Below, in pieces: positions 26,096 to 34,641 of a DNA stretch of 64,000 bases (within the stretch, counting starts at the first letter, position 1; every line of letters begins with the position of its first letter). The translations under genes and the position numbers were made by a program. The stretch comes from Cryobacterium sp. Y57. GTDB lineage: Bacteria > Actinomycetota > Actinomycetes > Actinomycetales > Microbacteriaceae. The stretch spans positions 124,001-188,000 of the forward strand of contig NZ_PJJL01000073.1 in NCBI RefSeq assembly GCF_002929505.1, given 5' to 3'. Below the pieces are notes generated by a model. That model searched no databases, was not told the DNA's origin, and saw only the letters and a list, made by a program, of their open reading frames with translations.

Positions 26096-26617
26096 ATGCT
26101 GAGTCTGCGTAACTCGTTGCTGCCGGTCGTCTTCATCGGGCCGATGGCCTCCGGGAAGACCAAGATCGGTCGCCGAGTGGCACGCGGCCTGAACGTGCCC
26201 TTCATCGACACCGATAAACGCATCGTTGAACACTACGGTCCGATTGGCGAGATCTTCGCTCGTGAGGGCGAAGAGTACTTCCGCATCATCGAACGCGAAG
26301 CCGTCGATTGGGCTCTCGGCGAGCCCGCCATCGTGTCGCTCGGTGGGGGAGCGGTGCTGAATGCCGACACCCGGTCCGACCTGGAAAACGCGACGGTCGT
26401 CTATCTGAGCGTCACGACGGCGGCAGTGCAGGCGCGTCTGGGCGGCAGCACAAGACCGCTTCTGGCGGGGGGAGTCACCGACTGGGAACGCATTTACAAC
26501 GTTCGTCGCTCCACCTATGAGGCCCTCGCGACGATTCACCTGGATACCTCCAACCGGCCCATCAGCGGCATCGCCGACGAAATCGTGAATTGGGTACAAG
26601 AAAGAAATGATGAGTGA
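26096..26617 (+). CDS. aroK: Shikimate kinase
   Basis: Phosphorylates shikimate at O3. The 173-residue product has the P-loop GPMASGKTKIG near residue 15, the shikimate-binding Asp in FIDTDKRI, the Arg of EEYFRIIER, and the GGGAVL glycine cluster near residue 83. ATG 26096 is chosen as the frame upstream is antisense-free but inside aroC and lacks the kinase N-terminus. Its stop lies 11 bases inside aroB. Confidence 0.95.
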   Translation: MLSLRNSLLPVVFIGPMASGKTKIGRRVARGLNVPFIDTDKRIVEHYGPIGEIFAREGEEYFRIIEREAVDWALGEPAIVSLGGGAVLNADTRSDLENATVVYLSVTTAAVQARLGGSTRPLLAGGVTDWERIYNVRRSTYEALATIHLDTSNRPISGIADEIVNWVQERNDE

Positions 26618-27716
26618 GATTTTCGAGATGACCGATCAGCCCGCAACGACCGTGATCACCGTGACGGGGGTCGAGAGCTATCCGGTCCACGTGGGGCGTG
26701 GCCTCGTCACCACCGTCGCCGAGCAGCTGGGCAGCGGCGTCAACAAGGTGCTTATCGTGCATACGTCCACCGTCGGTGCCCGCGCCGTTGCACTGCGGGA
26801 CAGCCTGCTTGAAACCTATTCCGAAGTGTTGCTCGCTGAAGTTCCCGACGCCGAGGCCGCCAAGCGTGTCGAGGTGGCAGCGTTCTGCTGGGGCGTGATG
26901 GGTCAATCCGACTTCAGCCGTACCGACGCCGTGATCGGGCTCGGCGGCGGCGCGGTCACCGACCTCGCCGGTTTCGTCGCGGCTACCTGGCTGCGCGGTG
27001 TGAAGCTCGTGCAGATTCCCACAAGTGTGCTCGGCATGGTCGACGCCGCCGTCGGCGGCAAGAACGGTATCAACACCGCCGAGGGCAAGAACCTGGTCGG
27101 CACCTTCTACGCGCCCGCCGCCGTGCTCTGCGACCTGGACCTGCTCGAGGCGCTGCCGAAGAATGAGATCCTGGCCGGGTTCGCAGAAATCGTGAAGGCT
27201 GGCTTCATCCAGGTTCCCGAAATTCTCGACATCATCGAAGCGGATGTCGACCGTGCCACTGACCCGACCACCCCCGAATTTCGCCGGCTGATCGAACTGT
27301 CCATCGCGATGAAAGCCCGCATCGTGGGGGAGGACTTCAAGGAGGTCGGCCTCCGTGAGATCCTCAACTACGGCCACACCCTCGGCCACGCGGTCGAGCA
27401 CGCCGAACGGTACGGCTGGCGCCACGGCGCTGCCGTTGCCGTCGGCATGATGTTCGCGGCCGAGCTCGCTGCCTTGAGCGGCCGGCTCCCGGTCGAGGTC
27501 GTCGACCGGCACCGCAGCATTCTCGAATCGCTGACCCTGCCGACCGGTTATCCGGTGGGCCGCTGGCCCACCCTGCTCGCCACGATGCAGCGCGATAAGA
27601 AGACGCGCAGCGGCATGCTGCGCTTTGTCGTGCTGGACGATGTGGGCAAGCCCACCATCCTCGAGGGCCCGGACGCCTCCCTGCTGTTCAGCGCGTACCA
27701 GGCCATCGGCCAATAG
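26607..27716 (+). CDS. aroB: 3-dehydroquinate synthase
   Basis: NAD- and metal-dependent cyclisation of DAHP to 3-dehydroquinate. The 369-residue product has the nucleotide-binding GLGGGAVTDLAGFVAATW, the QIPTSVLGMVDAAVGGKN segment (key residues TS and GGK), metal ligands in FAEIVKAG, and the His pair in NYGHTLGHAVEH. Starts are ATG 26607 or 26610. It is the last gene of the shikimate run; the next gene is on the opposite strand only 2 bp away. Confidence 0.97.
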   Translation: MMSEIFEMTDQPATTVITVTGVESYPVHVGRGLVTTVAEQLGSGVNKVLIVHTSTVGARAVALRDSLLETYSEVLLAEVPDAEAAKRVEVAAFCWGVMGQSDFSRTDAVIGLGGGAVTDLAGFVAATWLRGVKLVQIPTSVLGMVDAAVGGKNGINTAEGKNLVGTFYAPAAVLCDLDLLEALPKNEILAGFAEIVKAGFIQVPEILDIIEADVDRATDPTTPEFRRLIELSIAMKARIVGEDFKEVGLREILNYGHTLGHAVEHAERYGWRHGAAVAVGMMFAAELAALSGRLPVEVVDRHRSILESLTLPTGYPVGRWPTLLATMQRDKKTRSGMLRFVVLDDVGKPTILEGPDASLLFSAYQAIGQ

Positions 27717-27718
27717 CC

Positions 27719-28204
27719 TCAGGCCGGGACAGCCTTCGTGGCACTGGCCACGGCATCCTCTTCGGCGGTGTCGGTTTCGGCCGATCCGGCAAGCGGGGTC
27801 ATCGTGGTCATGAGCTCGGAGCGGATGAGAAAGCGCACACCGCGCGGGGCTTCGGCGCTGAAGCCGCTGCCGCGACCCGGTACGACGTCGACGGTGAGAA
27901 AGGTGTGGCTCCAGTAGGTGAACTGTTCGGCCGACATCCAGAAGTCGAGTGGCTGGCCGGGCTCATTGGCCGGAGCGATATCGAACTGGCCGAGGCGCAC
28001 GTCCTGATCGGAGGTGATGAACTCGCCGGCCATGAACAGCATCGGGGAACTACCGTCGCAGCATCCGCCGGACTGGTGGAACATGAGGGGCCCGTGCTCC
28101 TCCCACAGGCTGCGGAGCAGATCCACCGCGACCGGAGCGAGTTGCACGCGGGGAACGGTTTCACCGGCGATCGTGACCGATGCGGTGATCGTGGGTGTCG
28201 ACAT
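27719..28204 (-). CDS. DUF779 domain-containing protein linked to aldehyde dehydrogenase
   Basis: A 161-residue DUF779 protein with the conserved cysteine pair in HQSGGCCDGSSPM near residue 48 and aromatic patches in DFWMSAEQFTYWSHT. DUF779 genes are typically found beside exaC/adh-type aldehyde dehydrogenases; the conserved cysteines suggest a metal or redox role but the function is unproven. The C-terminal 30 residues are Ala/Glu/Thr-rich and not conserved. It is the last gene of the minus-strand cassette and ends 2 bp from the end of aroB. An AGGAGGT Shine-Dalgarno lies before the ATG (28209-28215 complement). Confidence 0.88.
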   Translation of the reverse strand: MSTPTITASVTIAGETVPRVQLAPVAVDLLRSLWEEHGPLMFHQSGGCCDGSSPMLFMAGEFITSDQDVRLGQFDIAPANEPGQPLDFWMSAEQFTYWSHTFLTVDVVPGRGSGFSAEAPRGVRFLIRSELMTTMTPLAGSAETDTAEEDAVASATKAVPA

Positions 28205-28248
28205 TGACTGACCTCCTGCTAGACGGATGAAGATATAAGGGGCTGCCT

Positions 28249-28273
28249 ACGACGTTACGTCGTTAGCAGCCCC
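28249..28273 (-). terminator. Long double-stem hairpin between aldehyde dehydrogenase and DUF779 genes
   Basis: GGGGCTGC (28249-28256) pairs with GCAGCCCC (28266-28273), and the interior ACGACG/CGTCGT (around 28259-28264 with the following bases counted into the loop) extends the same structure, so nearly the whole element folds on itself. On the minus transcript it is followed by TTATATCTT. It could be a terminator or an attenuator that lowers DUF779 expression relative to the dehydrogenase. Confidence 0.6.
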
Positions 28274-28334
28274 CGGGCCAGATTTCGAGCGAACTCCCAC
28301 CCGTTGGGCTGCTCGGCGGACCCGATTGATCGGT

Positions 28335-29858
28335 TTAGAAGAAGCCGAGCTTATTTTCGGAGTAGGACACCAGCAGGTTCTTGGTTTGCTGGTAGTGACC
28401 GAGCGCGAGCTTGTTGTTCTCCCGGCCGATGCCGGAGCTCTTGTAGCCGCCGAATGCCGCGCCGGCCGGGTAGGCGTGGTAGTTGTTCACCCAGACACGG
28501 CCGGCCTGGATGTCGCGGCCGGCCCGGTAGGCGACGTTGCCGTTTCGCGACCAGACACCGGCTCCGAGGCCGTAGATGGTGTCGTTGGCGATGGAGATAG
28601 CGTCGTCGTAGTCCGTGAAGCTCGTCACGGCCAGTACCGGACCGAAGATCTCCTCCTGGAACAGGCGCATCTTGTTGTGGCCCTCGAAGATGGTCGGCTG
28701 CACATAATAACCGTCGGTGAGGTCACCGCCAAGATCGGCACGTTCGCCGCCGAGCGCCAGTTTCGCGCCCTCCTTGGTGCCGATGTCGATGTACGACAAG
28801 ATCTTCTCGAGCTGGTCGTTGCTGGCCTGTGCGCCCATCTGGGTGTCCGTGTCGAGTGGGTTGCCCTGGATGATCTTTCTGGCGCGGGTGACCGCGTCCC
28901 CGAGGAAGCTGTCATAGATCGGCTTCTGCAGCAGCGCCCGGCTGGGGGCCGTGCAGACCTCTCCCTGGTTGAAGGCGAACAGCACGAAACCTTCCTGGGC
29001 CTTGTCGTAGAAAGAATCCTTCGCCTCTGCGACGTCGCTGAAGAAGATGTTTGGGCTCTTACCGCCGAGCTCGACGGTCGACGGGATGATATTGGCCGAG
29101 GCGTATTGAAGGATCAGGCGGCCGGTAGTGGTTTCGCCGGTGAAGGCGATCTTGCGGATGCGGTTGCTTGAGGCGAGCGGCTTGCCGGCCTCGAGACCGA
29201 AACCATTGACGATGTTGACCACTCCGGGGGGGAGGATGTCGCCGATGAGCTCCATCAGCACGAGAATCGAAACCGGGGTCTGCTCGGCTGGCTTGAGGAC
29301 GACCGCATTGCCGGCGGCGAGGGCAGGGGCCAGCTTCCAGACGGCCATCAAAATGGGGAAGTTCCATGGAATGATCTGGCCGACGACGCCGAGCGGCTCG
29401 TGGAACTGATACGAGACCGTGTCGCCGTCGAGCTGGGCGTGGTCGCCGTCCTGGGCGCGGATCGCCGAGGCGAAATAGCGGAAGTGGTCGGCGGCGAGGG
29501 GAATGTCGGCATTGACCGTCTCGCGAATGGCCTTGCCGTTGTCCCAGGTTTCGGCGACGGCGAGCATTTCGACATTGGCGTCGATGAGGTCGGCGATCTT
29601 GTTCAGCACAGCGGCGCGCTCGGCGGGGCTGGTCTTACCCCAGGCAGGAGCGGCCTTGTGGGCGGCGTCGAGCGCCAGTTCGATGTCTTCGGCGGTGCCC
29701 CGAGCGACTTCGGCGAATGCCTTGCCGGTGACCGGGGTGATGTCTTCGAAGTACTGGCCTTTGACGGGGGCGACCCATTCGCCGCCGATCCAGTTCTCAT
29801 AGCGGGACTTGAAGGTAATTTTAGAGCCTGGTGTTCCTGGGACTGAATAGACGGTCAT
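28335..29858 (-). CDS. NAD+-dependent aldehyde dehydrogenase (ExaC/AldA type)
   Basis: A 507-residue aldehyde dehydrogenase, oxidising aldehydes such as acetaldehyde to acids. Seen: the catalytic cysteine in [11 protein letters not shown] near residue 302, the general-base glutamate in VELGGKSPN near residue 268, the cofactor loop [30 protein letters not shown] (key PWNFP), and the C-terminal [15 protein letters not shown] 29858 has AGGAGTG 4 bases upstream. It follows the GAF regulator on the same strand and precedes DUF779, the arrangement known for acetaldehyde dehydrogenase loci. The exact substrate cannot be read from the sequence. Confidence 0.93.
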   Translation of the reverse strand: MTVYSVPGTPGSKITFKSRYENWIGGEWVAPVKGQYFEDITPVTGKAFAEVARGTAEDIELALDAAHKAAPAWGKTSPAERAAVLNKIADLIDANVEMLAVAETWDNGKAIRETVNADIPLAADHFRYFASAIRAQDGDHAQLDGDTVSYQFHEPLGVVGQIIPWNFPILMAVWKLAPALAAGNAVVLKPAEQTPVSILVLMELIGDILPPGVVNIVNGFGLEAGKPLASSNRIRKIAFTGETTTGRLILQYASANIIPSTVELGGKSPNIFFSDVAEAKDSFYDKAQEGFVLFAFNQGEVCTAPSRALLQKPIYDSFLGDAVTRARKIIQGNPLDTDTQMGAQASNDQLEKILSYIDIGTKEGAKLALGGERADLGGDLTDGYYVQPTIFEGHNKMRLFQEEIFGPVLAVTSFTDYDDAISIANDTIYGLGAGVWSRNGNVAYRAGRDIQAGRVWVNNYHAYPAGAAFGGYKSSGIGRENNKLALGHYQQTKNLLVSYSENKLGFF

Positions 29859-29914
29859 GTCACTCCTATTTCGACGACGATGTCGGGCTCGCAAACCTGC
29901 GGCCTAACATGACT

Positions 29915-31279
29915 CTACGAGGGGGGACGTTGCGAAACGTTGCGATGGCCACCGATTTCAACTTCGATGCGCGCAAGATGCGCCACGACCGTTGCACGTT
30001 TGGGCGATCGGGCCGGAAGCAGCTCAAGACAGGCCCGCCAGACTTCGGTGTCCCAGGTGGCTTCTTCGGTGCGCGCGTAGCTGAGCAGCAGGTCGACCGA
30101 AGCATCCGCGAGCATTGCGTCGCGCAGTCGGCTGCTCACTTCTGAACGTATTTCGATGATCCCGGGAGCGGACGATCCCGGAAGTACAGCGCCGCGGTAA
30201 GCGCCGAGAGCCACCCGGTGGGCGCCGCGCTGCAGAAAGGCCAACACCTGTTGGGCATCGAGTTCAAGCCGTGATTCCAGCCGATACGGTCGGGAGGTGA
30301 TCGTGATCGAGGGATCGAGGAGGGCAAGTACCTTGCGTACCCGCACCATTTCGGCGCGCAGCGTTTCCACCGCTGTGTCCAGATCGAAGAGGTAGCTGGA
30401 AAGACGATCGGCGGAAAGTCCTTCGCGGTGCCAGGCGAGGAGCGTGAGAATCTCGGTGTGGCGGGGCGAGACATCCACGGTGTTGCCGCCGTAGCATAAC
30501 TGGCCGTGATCGGTGCCGAGCACACTGAGGCGGGCCGGCGCCAGTCGCTGCACGGTCGTCGGTAGTGATGTCTGCGACCGGCGGGTGGGCGGTGAAGAAT
30601 TCGGCTGGCCGAGGCGCTGGATGCGTAATTCTGCCTCCATCGCGGCGACAGCTGCTTCAACGAGGGGGAGTGTTTGCGGTGCGACTGCCTGATCGCCGCC
30701 GGTGATGTCGATCACGCCGAGGATTTTGCCGGTGTCTGGATCGTGGATGGGCACGGCCGTGCAGCTCCAGGAGTGCGCAAGGGCGTTGAAGTGTTCGGCG
30801 CGCCGAATCTGAATACCGCGGTCCAGGGCCAGCGCGGTACCGGGGGCGCTGGTTCCGACCCGTTTTTCTGACCAGTCCGCTCCCTCGACGAACAGCATCT
30901 CCTCGACCTGACGGCGCAGCGCCCGGTCGCCATCGATCCAGAGCAACCGGCCGGATTCGTCGCCGATGGCCACGAGTAACTCAGCATCAAAGGCGTGGCG
31001 AATAAGCAGGTTCTGCACGACGGGTAATACCGTGGCGAGCGGATGCTGGTTGCGCAGGTCCCGCAGTTCGCGATCGGACAGCGCCCGCTCGGGTGCCACA
31101 CTGCCGGGATCGAGGCTGAGAGAGAGCGACCGCTGCCAGGAATCCTGGACGAGCTGGCGCACGCCGGTCTGGAAGACTCGGCCTGTGACGGCGGATTCGT
31201 GGGCCCGTTCCAGGGCGAGCAGACTTTCGTACGCCGACCCGGACGGAACCGACGAGGTACTCTTCAAGCCGTGTCCCAT
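29915..31279 (-). CDS. GAF-domain transcriptional regulator of the aldehyde dehydrogenase cassette
   Basis: A 454-residue sensor-regulator. The N-terminal half has the AcoR-like entry (SWQRSLSLSLDPG, ALSDRELRDLRNQHP) and a GAF domain at about residues 75-220 (LLWIDGDRALRRQ; GTSAPGTALALDRGI; HSWSCTAVPIHDP; GVIDITGG). The AAA+ sigma-54 module and Fis helix found in AcoR are missing; instead a C-terminal winged-helix-like region (VSPRHTEILTLLAWHREGLS, then LRAEMVRVRKVL) is seen. It probably senses an aldehyde or alcohol-derived signal and controls the two genes downstream in the same direction, 56 bp away. Confidence 0.8.
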   Translation of the reverse strand: MGHGLKSTSSVPSGSAYESLLALERAHESAVTGRVFQTGVRQLVQDSWQRSLSLSLDPGSVAPERALSDRELRDLRNQHPLATVLPVVQNLLIRHAFDAELLVAIGDESGRLLWIDGDRALRRQVEEMLFVEGADWSEKRVGTSAPGTALALDRGIQIRRAEHFNALAHSWSCTAVPIHDPDTGKILGVIDITGGDQAVAPQTLPLVEAAVAAMEAELRIQRLGQPNSSPPTRRSQTSLPTTVQRLAPARLSVLGTDHGQLCYGGNTVDVSPRHTEILTLLAWHREGLSADRLSSYLFDLDTAVETLRAEMVRVRKVLALLDPSITITSRPYRLESRLELDAQQVLAFLQRGAHRVALGAYRGAVLPGSSAPGIIEIRSEVSSRLRDAMLADASVDLLLSYARTEEATWDTEVWRACLELLPARSPKRATVVAHLARIEVEIGGHRNVSQRPPS

Positions 31280-31539
31280 CAGCGTCTGCCTCCATTAGCA
31301 GTAGCGGGCGCAGCTGCCGCGGCCGCCGTTTCAATGTCATTCTACGGGCACTGCCGCTCCGGGGCGTGCGGACCATCGAATTACCCGAATCCGTGCCATC
31401 GCCGCCGCCCAAATTGAACCGCAACGTCGCCGACACCCGGACGACCGGACGCCCGCCGGAAGATACCCACAGCCGAGCGGATTCAGGAAATTCCTGTGGA
31501 TAATCCTTCGCGACTGCGAGACCGGCTCATGCTGGGCAC
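31280..31539. promoter_or_regulatory. Divergent promoter region between the GAF regulator and a hypothetical gene
   Basis: No gene is seen in this 260-bp gap. A perfect palindrome CAGGAA-A-TTCCTG (31484-31496) lies just upstream of GATAAT (31499-31504), a good -10 for the plus-strand gene starting at 31540, so it is placed like a repressor operator. No convincing promoter for the minus-strand regulator was found. Confidence 0.4.
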
Positions 31540-31938
31540 ATGACACTCAACATCGTCGACGCTCCACCCGTGAGCACTGTGGTGCAGGCCAAGGCACGGG
31601 TTTTCGACCTGATCGGCCACGCTATCCGCCACCAGCTCTGGCTCATGGTTCTCGACGCCCACGGGCAACAGCTCCCGCTGATGATTCCCCTCGACGGCAT
31701 TCCGCTCCGGCCGGAACCTGGTTCGGTGCGAGCGTTCGCCGTGAGGATCAACGAAATCCTGGCCAGGGACGCCCCGGGAGGCAGCCTCATTGTGACCCTG
31801 GAACGACCAGGGTCAGCGGCCCGCACCGCCCCAGACCAGGCCTGGGCAGTGGAGTTGACCGAGTCCTTTGGCAAACTCATGCGCATTACCGGCCTGTTCA
31901 TCGCCCACGATGACGGCGTGGCCGTACTCACTCCCTGA
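31540..31938 (+). CDS. Hypothetical protein
   Basis: A 132-residue protein that I cannot assign. It is soluble-looking, with a conserved-looking strand pattern (HQLWLMVLDAHGQQLPLMIPLDGIP, key residues LDAHG and PLDGIP; later GGSLIVTLERPG), ending LFIAHDDGVAVL. The pattern resembles small actinobacterial proteins of unknown function. No Shine-Dalgarno is obvious before the ATG; a GATAAT box lies 36 bases upstream. Codon use matches the neighbours. It is followed by aroQ, which has its own -10 box. Confidence 0.65.
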   Translation: MTLNIVDAPPVSTVVQAKARVFDLIGHAIRHQLWLMVLDAHGQQLPLMIPLDGIPLRPEPGSVRAFAVRINEILARDAPGGSLIVTLERPGSAARTAPDQAWAVELTESFGKLMRITGLFIAHDDGVAVLTP

Positions 31939-31975
31939 CGGAGACTGCCGACACGGCAGCTGCACGGGGACGGCC

Positions 31976-31981
31976 TAGGCT
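31976..31981 (+). promoter_or_regulatory. -10 box for leaderless aroQ
   Basis: TAGGCT ends 6 bases before the aroQ ATG (31988), matching the TANNNT-6-ATG spacing seen at pdxS, rarA and rpe. GAGAGG between box and ATG could instead act as Shine-Dalgarno if transcription starts further upstream. Confidence 0.4.
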
Positions 31982-31987
31982 GAGAGG

Positions 31988-32422
31988 ATGAGTACAGTGC
32001 TGGTTCTGAACGGTCCGAACCTCGGGCGCCTGGGTAGTCGCGAGCCGGACGTGTACGGGTCGGCGAACCTGGAGGACCTGCGCGAGCTGCTCGTCGCATC
32101 CGCTCGTGACGGGGTCTCTATCGATCTGCGGCAGACCGACGACGAGGCTGAGCTGATCCACTGGCTGTACGAGGCCGTTGACGAGCGGACGCCGGTCATC
32201 CTGAATCCGGCAGCGTTCACGCACTACAGCTACGCGCTGAGGGATGCCGCTGCCCTCGTCACCAAGGCTGGCCTGCAACTGATCGAGGTGCACCTCTCGA
32301 ACCCGCACGCTCGTGAAACCTTTCGCCACACGAGTGTGGTGAGCGCCATCGCGACCGGTGTCATTGCCGGTCTTGGCTTCGACTCCTACCGGTTGGCACT
32401 GGACTTCGTCACCGCTTCGTGA
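31988..32422 (+). CDS. aroQ: 3-dehydroquinate dehydratase, type II
   Basis: Dehydrates 3-dehydroquinate to 3-dehydroshikimate by the type II (enolate) mechanism. The 144-residue product has the family N-terminus [21 protein letters not shown] with the catalytic Tyr, [29 protein letters not shown] (Asn and catalytic His nearby), and [20 protein letters not shown]. It supplies the step between aroB and aroE, but lies 4.3 kb away from aroB because of the inverted aldehyde cassette. Confidence 0.96.
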   Translation: MSTVLVLNGPNLGRLGSREPDVYGSANLEDLRELLVASARDGVSIDLRQTDDEAELIHWLYEAVDERTPVILNPAAFTHYSYALRDAAALVTKAGLQLIEVHLSNPHARETFRHTSVVSAIATGVIAGLGFDSYRLALDFVTAS

Positions 32423-32436
32423 CGCAGGGTCGAAAC

Positions 32437-32484
32437 GGTGCCTTTGGCGCTTGAGGCTTCGGCACCTAGACTTATTATGGTGCC
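32437..32484 (+). other. Alternating inverted repeats between aroQ and efp
   Basis: GGTGCC (32437-32442), GGCACC (32461-32466) and GGTGCC (32479-32484) can pair in two mutually exclusive ways. A TAGACT/TATTAT-like promoter sits between the second and third copy. The layout could be an attenuator/antiterminator for read-through from aroQ, or an operator at the efp promoter. Confidence 0.4.
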
Positions 32485-32528
32485 ATTTGCACCCGCGCAC
32501 CTTATCAATTGAACGGAACACCCCTCCC

Positions 32529-33092
32529 ATGGCTTCTACCGCTGATATCAGAAACGGCGTCGTACTCAACATGGACGGCCAGCTCTGGGCCGTCGTCGAG
32601 TTTCAGCACGTCAAGCCGGGCAAGGGTGGCGCCTTCGTTCGCACCAAGATGAAGAACGTCGTCTCGGGTAAGACCGTTGACCGCACGTTCAACGCCGGTG
32701 CCAAGATCGAGACCGAGAACGTCGATCGTCGCGACTTCCAGTACCTCTACAACGACGGCGATGCCTACGTCTTCATGGACGTGGCCGATTACGACCAGAT
32801 CACCGTCCCCGCAGCAGTCGTGGGCGATGCGAGCAATTTCATGCTCGAAAACCAGGCCGTGACCGTGGCCCTGCACAACGGCAACCCGCTGTACGTCGAG
32901 CTGCCGGCATCCGTCACCCTGGAAATCACCTACACCGAGCCGGGCCTGCAAGGCGACCGCTCCACCGGCGGCACCAAGCCGGCCACAGTGGAGACCGGTT
33001 ACCAAATTCAGGTTCCGCTGTTTCTCGAGCAGGGCACCAAGGTGAAGGTCGATACCCGCACCGGCGACTACCTCGGCCGCGTCAACGAATGA
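32529..33092 (+). CDS. efp: Translation elongation factor P
   Basis: Ribosome-binding factor that relieves stalling at polyproline motifs. The 187-residue length is standard: KOW-like N-terminal domain with the tip loop [14 protein letters not shown] (modifiable or functional Lys between residues 32-37), the central OB domain, and the C-terminal domain with the signature [18 protein letters not shown] (key GTKPA and PLFL). ATG 32529 is chosen for the correct N-terminus [10 protein letters not shown]. It overlaps nusB by ATGA. Confidence 0.97.
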   Translation: MASTADIRNGVVLNMDGQLWAVVEFQHVKPGKGGAFVRTKMKNVVSGKTVDRTFNAGAKIETENVDRRDFQYLYNDGDAYVFMDVADYDQITVPAAVVGDASNFMLENQAVTVALHNGNPLYVELPASVTLEITYTEPGLQGDRSTGGTKPATVETGYQIQVPLFLEQGTKVKVDTRTGDYLGRVNE

Positions 33093-33508
33093 GCGCACGT
33101 ACCAAGGCTCGCAAGAGAGCCATCGACATCCTGTACGTCGCGGACGTGCGCCAGATCAGCATTCCGGAGTCGCTCGCGATCGAGGCTGAGCGTGCAGCAA
33201 GCGAGCCAGCCCGTCTGGTGTCCTGGCTGTATGCCCGAGAGCTCGTGGACGGGGTCGTCGACCACCGTGAGGAGATCGACGAACTGATCGAGACCTACTC
33301 GCAAGGCTGGTCGCTCGCTCGCATGCCCAACATCGATCGCGCTATTTTGCGGATCGGTATCTGGGAGATCCTGTACAACGACTCAGTACCGCACGCCGTC
33401 GCCATCGATGAAGCCGTCGAAGCCGCCAAGATTTTTTCAACGGATGACTCGGCCGGTTTTGTCAACGGACTGCTCGGCAAGATCGCCCAAACCGCGCCGT
33501 CTGCTTAA
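33089..33508 (+). CDS. nusB: Transcription antitermination factor NusB
   Basis: Binds boxA RNA with NusE/S10 in rRNA antitermination. The 139-residue product has the N-terminal basic [16 protein letters not shown], the central [17 protein letters not shown] helix and the C-terminal [29 protein letters not shown] and [10 protein letters not shown] motifs. It starts inside the efp stop, so the two are coupled. Confidence 0.96.
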   Translation: MSARTKARKRAIDILYVADVRQISIPESLAIEAERAASEPARLVSWLYARELVDGVVDHREEIDELIETYSQGWSLARMPNIDRAILRIGIWEILYNDSVPHAVAIDEAVEAAKIFSTDDSAGFVNGLLGKIAQTAPSA

Positions 33509-33570
33509 CAACCCGACCGGCAGGATCGGCTGTTGCCGGGCGCGTCTCGACGTCACCGAAGGACACGAAC

Positions 33571-34530
33571 ATGGATAGCTTCGGACCGAACGGCTCCCGC
33601 GACGAGCCGGTGCAGCCCAACTCATTCGTGCCGCCGCTGCCGGGGCCAGTCGTTTCGTTTGCGACCGTGCCGAAGACCAACACCTTGGCGATTGTGTCAC
33701 TCGCGTCGTCGTTCTTCGTCGGTCTCGTCGCAGTCATAACGGGGCACATTGCGCTGGGGCAGATTCGCGCACGCGGCGAACTCGGCCGCGGTTTTGCGCT
33801 GGCCGGTCTCATCATCGGATACGTCCATATTGCGGTGGCAACCCTTCTGGTGGTGTTGCTGATCGTGTTCGCCTCCGCTTTTGGAGCATTCTTCGTCGCG
33901 CTGAATGCAGGCCTAGCTTCCTCGACGCCGGCGGAATCTCCGGCACCGCTGCCGACCGGTCAGGTCGGCGCCGCCAACTTCGATGGCGGCTATCTCGAAT
34001 TCGGTTCCGGCGCCGTCATCGTCGACGAGTATGTGGATTTGATGTGCCCGTTCTGCGCCCAGTTCGAAGAGACCAATGGAGAACTGCTGGCCGCGGGGGT
34101 GGAAAGCGGTGTCATCACCCTTCGGGTGCACTCGCTCACCTTTCTCGACCGAGTCTCTCAGAGCACGAACTACTCCAGCCGCGCATCCGCAGCGCTGACC
34201 TGCCAGGCCACCCTGAACCCCGATCAGACCCTCGACTTTCTCGCGTCACTGTTCGCCAAGCAACCACTCGAACAGACGACCGGGCTCAGCAATAGCCAAC
34301 TCGTCGACCTCGCGTCCGGCGCGGTCAGCATCGCCGACTGCGTTGAAGCTGGGAAATACCAGACCTGGTCGCAGGAGAACACCGAAACGGCCGTGACCGG
34401 GCCGATCGCCGGAGCTGAGGTCGCGTCCATTCAGGGCACCCCAACCGTGCTCGTTGACGGGGCGCTCTACACCGGCAGCAACCTTGACCGGGCCGAATTT
34501 CAGGCTTTCGTTGCCGCTGCTTTTTCGTAA
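33571..34530 (+). CDS. DUF4190-DsbA fusion: membrane-anchored thioredoxin-fold protein
   Basis: A 319-residue protein. Residues 1-35 are Pro-rich and cytoplasmic; a DUF4190 module follows with two transmembrane helices (about 38-60 and 77-112) around IALGQIRARGELGRGFALAG. After a Pro/Ala/Ser linker (115-130), residues about 133-319 form a DsbA/thioredoxin-like domain with the redox motif C159-P-F-C162 and the cis-proline loop GTPTVLVDG near residue 290. It is probably an extracytoplasmic oxidoreductase or disulfide-handling protein. The gene stands alone between nusB and pyrR, with AAGGA 8 bases before ATG. Confidence 0.88.
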   Translation: MDSFGPNGSRDEPVQPNSFVPPLPGPVVSFATVPKTNTLAIVSLASSFFVGLVAVITGHIALGQIRARGELGRGFALAGLIIGYVHIAVATLLVVLLIVFASAFGAFFVALNAGLASSTPAESPAPLPTGQVGAANFDGGYLEFGSGAVIVDEYVDLMCPFCAQFEETNGELLAAGVESGVITLRVHSLTFLDRVSQSTNYSSRASAALTCQATLNPDQTLDFLASLFAKQPLEQTTGLSNSQLVDLASGAVSIADCVEAGKYQTWSQENTETAVTGPIAGAEVASIQGTPTVLVDGALYTGSNLDRAEFQAFVAAAFS

Positions 34531-34609
34531 TTCGTTTTTCCCGAAGCCGTTGGTGCGCGGACAACGGCGCCAACGGTAAGCTAGTCCCACTCAGACATCC
34601 TTTAATGAT

Positions 34610-34634
34610 CCGTCCTGTGAGACGGGGAAGGAGG
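34610..34634 (+). promoter_or_regulatory. PyrR-binding stem-loop next to the pyrR Shine-Dalgarno
   Basis: CCGTC (34610-34614) pairs with GACGG (34621-34625) around the loop CTGTGA, which matches the conserved loop of PyrR-binding RNAs. The pyrR Shine-Dalgarno AAGGAGG (34628-34634) begins three bases after the stem. Binding of UMP-PyrR would occlude ribosome loading; this is the translational-repression mode described for mycobacterial pyr operons. No terminator is visible between the loop and pyrR. Confidence 0.75.
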
Positions 34635-34641
34635 TCGGCAT

